The notes under the pieces are model-generated. The model made no database searches. It was not told the DNA's origin and saw only the letters and a program-made list of their open reading frames with translations. A stretch of 5,040 nt of DNA from NCBI GenBank assembly GCA_026398715.1, contig JAPLSI010000270.1, positions 1-5,040 of the forward strand, in the 5' to 3' direction. A program made the translations under genes and the position numbers. Shown here one piece after another: positions 1 to 5,040 of this stretch (positions are counted from its first letter, which is position 1; each line of letters starts with the position of its first letter). The DNA comes from Gammaproteobacteria bacterium. GTDB lineage: Bacteria > Pseudomonadota > Gammaproteobacteria > Xanthomonadales > Xanthomonadaceae.

Positions 1-462
1 CAGGTCGATTTCATGATGCCCGAGCGCCTGGGCGCCGAGTACGTGGACGAACATTCCGCGCGCAAACACCCGGTCATGCTGCATCGGGCCATCGTCGGGT
101 CGATGGAGCGGTTCATCGGAATCCTGAGCGAAAGCCACGCCGGGGCCCTGCCGTCCTGGCTGGCGCCGGTGCAGGCAGTGGTCATGAACATCACCGACGC
201 CCAGGGCGAATACGTTGCCGAGGTGCAGAAAGCCCTTATGAATCAAGGGTTTCGGGTCACCAAGGATTTGCGGAACGAAAAGATCGGCTACAAGATCCGC
301 GAGCACGCGATGCAGAAGGTGCCCTACATCCTGGTGGCGGGCGACCGCGAGCGGGAGCAGGGGCTGGTATCGGTGCGCTCCCGCAATGGCGAAGATTTAG
401 GCACAATGACACCCGAAGCCTTTGCAGCCCGCCTGCAGGCCGAGTCCACCCCGGGGGCCTGA
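1..462 (+). CDS. thrS: Threonyl-tRNA synthetase, C-terminal part (5' end outside window)
   Basis: Class II synthetase that attaches threonine to tRNA-Thr in the cytoplasm. The frame is open from base 1 and ends at TGA 460-462, giving 153 visible residues, about the last quarter of a protein of roughly 640. Seen: the end of the catalytic core with [15 protein letters not shown] (local residues 24-38). Its His28 matches the third zinc ligand of the family (His511 in E. coli), and motif 3 follows with Arg37. From about residue 49 ([17 protein letters not shown]) comes the anticodon-binding domain, with the conserved [14 protein letters not shown] and [11 protein letters not shown] blocks. The end (ESTPGA) is a few residues shorter than in E. 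coli, which is normal variation. infC follows about 36 bases later, the classic thrS-infC order. The first in-frame ATG at 13 is internal, not a start. Confidence 0.97.
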   Translation, partial: QVDFMMPERLGAEYVDEHSARKHPVMLHRAIVGSMERFIGILSESHAGALPSWLAPVQAVVMNITDAQGEYVAEVQKALMNQGFRVTKDLRNEKIGYKIREHAMQKVPYILVAGDREREQGLVSVRSRNGEDLGTMTPEAFAARLQAESTPGA

Positions 463-470
463 CCCCCCGG
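451..470 (+). repeat. Hairpin spanning the thrS stop codon
   Basis: A perfect 7-bp inverted repeat: CCGGGGG at 451-457 and CCCCCGG at 464-470, with the 6-base loop CCTGAC containing most of the TGA stop. The stem is pure G/C and should fold in the mRNA. No T-run follows (ATCCGAATGAC), so it does not look like an intrinsic terminator. As an inference, it could mark a processing or stability boundary between thrS and infC, or separate their translation. Confidence 0.6.
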
Positions 471-484
471 ATCCGAATGACATT

Positions 485-501
485 TGAGGAATTTACGAAT
501 C
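485..501 (+). promoter_or_regulatory. infC ribosome binding site with AUC start
   Basis: TGAGGA at 485-490 is a good Shine-Dalgarno sequence. Eight bases further, in the infC frame, lies ATC at 499-501, the optimal distance. No ATG or GTG in this frame lies near the conserved N-terminus of IF-3. IF-3 genes are known to use AUU, AUC or AUA, which IF-3 itself discriminates against, giving autoregulation. The in-frame TTG at 484 overlaps the Shine-Dalgarno sequence itself, so it cannot use it. Confidence 0.75.
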
Positions 502-1026
502 AATACGCCAGCCACTGAAAAAGGTAACCGCAAGAACAACGAAATCCGCGTACCGCGCGTTCGCGTGATCGGGGCGGATGGAGAAATGGTTGGCGTGCTG
601 ACGCGCGAAGAAGCGCTCGCGCTCGCGGAAGAGTCCGGCATGGACCTCGTCGAGATCCAGCCGACGGCTGATCCGCCGGTTTGCCGGATCATGGATTACG
701 GCAAGTTCAAGTTCGAAGCGCAGAAGAAGGCCAACGCCGCCAAGAAGAAGCAGAAGATCGTCGAGATCAAGGAACTCAAGTTCCGGCCGACGACCGACGA
801 CGGCGACTACAACATCAAGCTGCGCAACCTGCGTCGTTTCCTTGAAGAAGGCGACAAGGTGAAAGTGAACATCCGCTTCAAAGGTCGCGAAATGGCCCAC
901 CAGGAACTCGGCATGCAGATGGCCGCACGCATCGAGAAAGACCTGGCCGACGAAGTGGTGATCGAGCAGCGTCCGCGCCTGGAAGGGCGCCAGATGATCA
1001 TGATGGTCGCGCCGAAGCGGAAATAG
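499..1026 (+). CDS. infC: Translation initiation factor IF-3
   Basis: IF-3 binds the 30S subunit, prevents early joining of the 50S subunit, and checks the start codon and initiator tRNA. From ATC 499 the product is 175 residues, against 180 in E. coli. After a short variable start ([12 protein letters not shown]) the N-domain begins at [12 protein letters not shown] (about residues 14-25). It includes the family signature [21 protein letters not shown], followed by a Lys-rich linker helix ([22 protein letters not shown]). The C-domain carries [34 protein letters not shown] and the terminal [14 protein letters not shown]. No gaps are evident, so the gene looks intact. A start at TTG 484 would add five residues but overlaps the Shine-Dalgarno sequence, so ATC 499 is preferred. 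The gene is probably cotranscribed with thrS and autoregulated through its rare start codon. Confidence 0.96.
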   Translation: MNTPATEKGNRKNNEIRVPRVRVIGADGEMVGVLTREEALALAEESGMDLVEIQPTADPPVCRIMDYGKFKFEAQKKANAAKKKQKIVEIKELKFRPTTDDGDYNIKLRNLRRFLEEGDKVKVNIRFKGREMAHQELGMQMAARIEKDLADEVVIEQRPRLEGRQMIMMVAPKRK

Positions 1027-1077
1027 CCGCTCCCGGCATCCTGCCTCCCGCGTCACTGGCACGTCCCTGCGCGGCGG

Positions 1078-1107
1078 TTGCGTAAGTAGCTGGATTTATT
1101 GCATAAT
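1078..1107 (+). promoter_or_regulatory. Candidate sigma-70 promoter for rpmI-rplT
   Basis: TTGCGT (1078-1083) and CATAAT (1102-1107) are separated by 18 bases. CATAAT matches five of six bases of the -10 consensus, and the -35 element matches TTG only. The region is locally AT-rich within a GC-rich surrounding. Transcription would start near 1114, leaving a leader of about 180 bases before rpmI. The match is moderate and has not been tested. Confidence 0.4.
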
Positions 1108-1115
1108 TCCCGGTT

Positions 1116-1131
1116 CTTGGCCTCGGCCAAG
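1116..1131 (+). repeat. Inverted repeat in the rpmI leader
   Basis: CTTGGC (1116-1121) and GCCAAG (1126-1131) form a perfect stem closing the tetraloop CTCG. The 7-base arms CTTGGCC/GGCCAAG are also fully complementary. Other pairings compete: GGCCT 1119-1123 with AGGCC 1130-1134, CCCGG 1134-1138 with CCGGG 1147-1151, GCCCG 1151-1155 with CGGGC 1162-1166, and CTTGG 1116-1120 with CCAAG 1181-1185. No T-run follows, so this is not an intrinsic terminator. Confidence 0.5.
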
Positions 1132-1296
1132 GCCCCGGTGCGGCATCCGGGCCCGGTAAATCGGGCAAAACCGTGTTGGACCAAGCATTGATTCGTAACA
1201 GGATCAATGACTTACAAGCAGGCCCAGGGCAAGTCGGCAAGTGTGGCCAAAACCACCGCCCAGGTCAGTAATCAAAAAAACCGCAAAGGATTTCCA

Positions 1297-1362
1297 ATGC
1301 CCAAGATCAAGACCAACCGCGCTGCTGCCAAGCGCTTCCGGAAGACCGCTTCCGACCTCTGA
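1297..1362 (+). pseudogene. rpmI: Ribosomal protein L35, severely shortened
   Basis: L35 is a small basic protein of the 50S subunit, normally about 65 residues. ATG 1297 follows AAAGGA (1285-1290) at a 6-base distance. The first 19 residues, MPKIKTNRAAAKRFRKTAS, are the textbook L35 start. Instead of continuing with the expected GK(Y/F)K...GHANRSH block, the frame reads Asp-Leu-stop (TGA 1360-1362), so only 21 codons remain. L35 usually ends in ...PYL, and the residual CTC-TGA fits that end. The simplest reading is therefore an in-frame internal loss of about 44 codons (about 132 bases). The rplT ribosome binding site GGAGA lies directly after the stop, as in normal rpmI-rplT spacing. The 21-residue product would lack nearly all of L35. 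This could be a true deletion with another copy elsewhere, or an assembly fault. The identity is certain; whether it is a pseudogene or an artefact is open. Confidence 0.8.
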
Positions 1363-1374
1363 GGAGACTGAATC

Positions 1375-1734
1375 ATGGCTCGTGTTAAACGTGGTGTAAC
1401 GGCGCATGCGCGCCACAAGAAACTCCTCAAGATGGCGAAGGGCTATTACGGCGCACGCCGCAAGGTCTATCGCGTCGCCAAGCAGGCCGTCACCAAGGCT
1501 GCGCAGTATGCCTATATCGGCCGCAAGCAGCGCAAGCGCCAGTTCCGTTCGTTGTGGATCGTGCGCATCAACGCCGCGGCCCGCATGAATGGCCTGAGCT
1601 ACAGCCGCTTCATGAATGGCCTGCTGAAGGCTGGCATCAAGCTCGACCGCAAGGCCCTTGCCGACATCGCAGTGCACGACATTGCGGCGTTTGGAAAGAT
1701 CGCCGAACAGGCCAAGCAAGCTCTCGCTGCCTGA
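1375..1734 (+). CDS. rplT: 50S ribosomal protein L20
   Basis: L20 binds 23S rRNA early in large-subunit assembly and, in E. coli, represses its own operon by binding the leader mRNA. The product has 119 residues, the usual length (118 in E. coli). It begins with the typical basic N-terminal extension [16 protein letters not shown] and continues through [21 protein letters not shown], the [18 protein letters not shown] helix and [19 protein letters not shown]. It ends with the globular RNA-binding domain ([18 protein letters not shown]). ATG 1375 is supported by GGAGA at 1363-1367. It lies 12 bases after the rpmI remnant, so the two are translated from the same message. A strong terminator follows 24 bases after the stop. 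The gene is intact. Confidence 0.98.
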   Translation: MARVKRGVTAHARHKKLLKMAKGYYGARRKVYRVAKQAVTKAAQYAYIGRKQRKRQFRSLWIVRINAAARMNGLSYSRFMNGLLKAGIKLDRKALADIAVHDIAAFGKIAEQAKQALAA

Positions 1735-1758
1735 TCAAGCGTTCAAGCTTTGAAAACG

Positions 1759-1788
1759 ACGGCCCGCATGCAGATGCGGGCCGTTTTC
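1759..1788 (+). terminator. Intrinsic terminator after rplT, likely bidirectional
   Basis: A perfect 11-bp stem, ACGGCCCGCAT (1759-1769) and ATGCGGGCCGT (1774-1784), encloses the loop GCAG and is followed by TTTTC. On the left side lies GAAAACG (1752-1758), so on the minus strand the same stem is followed by CGTTTTC and can stop the convergent lipoprotein transcript. The tail touches the stop codon of that gene (1787-1789). This ends the infC/rpmI/rplT transcription unit before pheS. Confidence 0.88.
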
Positions 1789-2566
1789 ATTTGTGCGGCG
1801 CGCCGTCCAGATGCACGCCGTCCAGTGCCTGGGTGGTATCGGTAGACAGCACGTGCGCGCCGTTGGCATCGGTGTAGTGGATGTCGACCCGTCGCGGCGA
1901 AGGCGACAGCGGGAAGAAGACATCGAGGGGCAGGGTCTGGCCGGCATCAATCGCCAGCGGAAATACGGTGCTGCGTTCCTTGATGCGTTTGGTGACTGCG
2001 CCCTTGCGCACGCCGCGAACGATCGCCATCGTGACAAGCGCCGGGCCGGCGAGAATGAGTCCTCCGGCCGCCGCAGCGCCTCCGGATCCAGCGCCGCTCC
2101 AAAGGCTGGCATAAGCCAGTCCCACGCCCGCCGTGGTGGCGCCGGCGCCACCCGCCACCATGGCGAGGCCTCGACCGCGACCAGCGGCGACTTTCAATCC
2201 GGAATCCTTGTAGCGACGCGCGTTTTTCCTGCTTGCGTCAACCAGTTCGGCGCGGGACGCCGAAATCGCATTGGCCTGGTCCATCGAATCGAACAGGACC
2301 ACTCCGGTCACCTGGATCGGCGCGGAAGAAACATTGCGCACGCCCATCAGGTACTCGTCCCAATCTGCATTTTTGGCCCATGTGCCCGGGCCGTCTCGGA
2401 CGATCACCCAGTGCAGCTCCGCCGACAGCGTGCCATCGCTCGCCACGGCCAGCGCTGAAACTTGCTGCGGCGGGGGCGGTGCATTCTTGATCAGGCGCGT
2501 GCCGCCGCCACAAGCGGACAGGCCCAGGGCGACCATGCCCAAGGTCAGGATGTGGGCGAGCTTCAT
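1787..2566 (-). CDS. Predicted lipoprotein of unknown function with a Gly/Ala-rich membrane-like segment
   Basis: The product has 259 residues from ATG at 2566-2564. A signal peptide (MKLAHILTLGMVALGLSAC) ends in a classic lipobox, Leu-Ser-Ala-Cys with Cys19. Gly at +2 argues against inner-membrane retention, so the outer membrane is likely. A Pro-rich spacer (NAPPPPQQ, 28-35) follows. Then comes a possible beta-rich domain (about 36-110, with SAELHWVIVRDGPGTW and YLMGVRNVSSAPIQVTGVVLF). A basic stretch (113-132) precedes a long Gly/Ala-rich hydrophobic segment (about 126-187, broken by TrpSer at 156-157). This could form two membrane helices or a glycine-zipper hairpin. A basic patch (RGVRKGAVTKRIKER, 184-198) and a C-terminal domain of about 60 residues complete the protein. 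GAGGGGAG lies 12 bases upstream of the start, a slightly long spacing. The frame stays open upstream across pheS, but the signal peptide and ribosome site fix this start. I recognise no family name. Confidence 0.85.
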   Translation of the reverse strand: MKLAHILTLGMVALGLSACGGGTRLIKNAPPPPQQVSALAVASDGTLSAELHWVIVRDGPGTWAKNADWDEYLMGVRNVSSAPIQVTGVVLFDSMDQANAISASRAELVDASRKNARRYKDSGLKVAAGRGRGLAMVAGGAGATTAGVGLAYASLWSGAGSGGAAAAGGLILAGPALVTMAIVRGVRKGAVTKRIKERSTVFPLAIDAGQTLPLDVFFPLSPSPRRVDIHYTDANGAHVLSTDTTQALDGVHLDGAPHK

Positions 2567-3680
<1,114 letters not shown>

Positions 3681-3700
3681 GCCCTACGGATTAGACCCAG

Positions 3701-5040
3701 ATGAAATTCCCCGAAAGCTGGCTGCGCGAGCACGTCACCGTCAACGCCTCGAGCGAGGACCTGGCCGCGCGCCTGACCGCGATTGGCCTGGAAGTGGAAG
3801 ACGTGCAGCCGATCGGCGCCGCCCTGGAAGGCGTGATCGTTGCCGAGATCCTTTCCTGCGCGCGCCACCCGGAAGCCGATCGCCTGCAGGTGTGCCAGGT
3901 GTCCACCGGCAGTGGTGAAGAAGTGCAGATCGTCTGCGGCGCGCCCAATGCGCGGCCCGGCCTGAAGGCACCGCTTGCGACCGTCGGCTCCGTCATTCCC
4001 GGCGGCATCACCATCAAGGCCGCGAAACTGCGCGGCGTCGAGTCGTTTGGCATGCTGTGTTCGGCGAAGGAGCTGGGTGTGGATCCGGATGCGTCGGGTC
4101 TGCTCGAGTTGCCGTTCGATGCGCCCGTGGGCGCGCCGCTGGCCTCGTACCTGGGCCTGCCCGATGCCAGCTTCGAACTGAAACTGACGCCGAACCGCGC
4201 CGATTGTTTCTCGATCCGCGGCGTGGCCTTCGACGTGGCGGCGGCAATGGGCGCGCAGGTGAATGCGCTGCAGATTCCCGAAGCGTCGGTGGCCTCGCAA
4301 GCCAAGTTCGATGTCGTGCTGCAGGCCGGCGCGGATTGCCCGCGCTACTGTGGCCGCGTGGTCGAAGGCGTGGATCCCGCTGCGCGATCGCCCCTGTGGC
4401 TGACCGAAAAACTCAAGCGCGCCGGTCTCCGCCCGATCAGCCCGCTGGTGGACGTAACCAATTTCGTGATGCTGGAACTCGGCCAGCCGATGCATGCCTT
4501 CGACGCCGACAAGCTGAAAGGCCCGGTCGGCGTGCGCCGCGCCCGCGCTGGCGAAATCGTCAAGACCCTGGACGAACGCGACTGCACGCTGACCGACGAA
4601 TTCCTGGTGATCACCGACGCCGAGCCGGTCCGATCACCGAGGCATCGTTGCCCGAACACTTGCCGACCCCGTCGCCGGTTCGCCTGCGCCGCGCGCGCTT
4701 GGCCCGCGTCCTCGGCATCACTGTCAGCGACAACGACGTCGAGCGCATCCTGCGCGCGCTGGGCATGCAGGTCGCCAGCGACAGCGAAGGCTGGCAGGTC
4801 AGCCCGCCGACCCGCCGCTTCGACATCGCCATCGAAGAAGATTTGATCGAAGAGATCGCGCGCATCCACGGTTACGAAGCCATCCCGGTGCGCACGCCTG
4901 CGGGCGTCATCAGCCTGGTGGCGCCGTCGGAAACGCGGGTGCCGGAATCGGTGCTGCGTCGCCAGCTGGCCGCGCATGACTTCGCCGAAGCCATCAACTA
5001 CGCCTTCGTGGATGCGGCGCTGCTCAAGACCTGGGCAGTG
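3701..5040 (+). pseudogene. pheT: Phenylalanyl-tRNA synthetase beta subunit, with internal loss and frame change; 3' end outside window
   Basis: PheT is the beta subunit of PheRS (about 795 residues in E. coli). It binds tRNA and removes mischarged Tyr-tRNA-Phe. ATG 3701 starts MKFPESWLREHV, the family start, 20 bases after pheS. Residues 1-310 align well: the tRNA-binding OB-fold (about 40-148, with CGAPNARPG and KLRGVESFGMLCS), TPNRADC (163-169), and the first part of B3/4 with VDVTNFVMLELGQPMHAFD (250-268). After LVITDAEPV (302-310) the similarity stops in this frame and resumes in the next frame from 4624 as AGPITEASLPEHL. It continues through the B5 domain (RFDIAIEEDLIEEIARIHGYEAIP) to the window end without a stop. 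The missing stretch normally contains the GIMGG-type block, GLHTDASHR(F/Y)ERGVDP and the start of B5, about 75-80 residues. The uncorrected frame ends at TGA 4844-4846 after about 71 unrelated residues (381 in total), so no working beta subunit could be made. Confidence 0.85.
4619..4635 (+). other. Deletion/frameshift junction inside pheT
   Basis: Upstream frame: GCC GAG CCG GTC (Ala-Glu-Pro-Val), codons 4619-4630. Downstream frame: GCC GGT CCG ATC (Ala-Gly-Pro-Ile), codons 4624-4635. The seven bases GCCGGTC at 4624-4630 fit both readings, as expected if two copies of a short direct repeat recombined and the sequence between them was lost. The phase change means the lost length leaves remainder 1 when divided by 3. 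Confidence 0.7.

Larger units (their letters stand above)
1027..1296 (+). other. Non-coding leader between infC and rpmI
   Basis: These 270 bases contain no recognisable gene. They hold a candidate promoter (1078-1107), then several overlapping G/C-rich inverted repeats (1116-1184), then an A-rich stretch with the rpmI ribosome binding site AAAGGA at 1285-1290. In E. coli the infC-rpmI gap carries the mRNA site where L20 binds to repress rpmI-rplT translation. The position and structured nature here fit such a leader, but I cannot match a defined L20 site in the sequence. Confidence 0.5.

Noticed and set aside
484..498. TTG at 484 as start of infC
   Set aside because: The TTG lies inside the Shine-Dalgarno sequence TGAGGA and has no ribosome site of its own. 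ATC 499 has ideal spacing and suits known IF-3 start codons.
1111..1170. Intrinsic terminator or attenuator in the rpmI leader
   Set aside because: The stems are not followed by a T-run. Only AAAACC follows the last one.
4600..4650. Programmed ribosomal frameshift in pheT
   Set aside because: A programmed shift would not explain the absence of about 75-80 family residues, and no slippery heptamer or following structure is evident.
4631..4846. Out-of-frame tail of the 3701-4846 frame as a novel PheT C-terminus
   Set aside because: The same bases in the next frame encode the conserved PheT B5 region, so the Arg/Ala/Ser-rich tail is an out-of-frame reading.

Overview
The window is a GC-rich piece of a gammaproteobacterial chromosome carrying the conserved translation cluster thrS-infC-rpmI-rplT-pheS-pheT on the + strand. 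The strong G/C bias at third codon positions and the protein sequences (notably the IF-3 and L20 wording) suggest the Xanthomonadales/Lysobacterales branch, perhaps Rhodanobacteraceae or Xanthomonadaceae. That placement is from recall of family sequences, not from a search.

Layout. Bases 1-462 hold the C-terminal end of threonyl-tRNA synthetase. After a short gap with a hairpin over the thrS stop comes infC (translation initiation factor IF-3), which best fits a rare AUC start at 499. Bases 1027-1296 are a non-coding leader with a candidate promoter and several inverted repeats. Next is rpmI (ribosomal protein L35), reduced here to 21 codons, followed by an intact rplT (L20). A strong terminator hairpin at 1759-1788 closes this group and also serves a convergent minus-strand gene (1787-2566) for a lipoprotein of unknown function. 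That gene and pheS diverge from a 118-base intergenic region. pheS (phenylalanyl-tRNA synthetase alpha) is complete. pheT (beta) begins 20 bases later and runs off the window.

Function. All recognised genes serve protein synthesis: two aminoacyl-tRNA synthetases charging Thr and Phe, one initiation factor, and two proteins of the large ribosomal subunit. PheS and PheT form the alpha2-beta2 PheRS. The lipoprotein gene is the only outsider and separates rplT from pheS.

What stands out. I see no new defence, mobile or RNA system. The notable point is two lesions in otherwise highly conserved genes. L35 keeps its first 19 residues and then ends, about 44 codons short. PheT loses roughly 75-80 residues around its editing site and changes frame at 4624-4630, where a 7-base overlap fits both flanks. 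Two such losses in essential-type genes within 3.3 kb raise either real gene decay with copies elsewhere, or an assembly/amplification artefact. The second seems more likely to me, but the sequence alone cannot decide.
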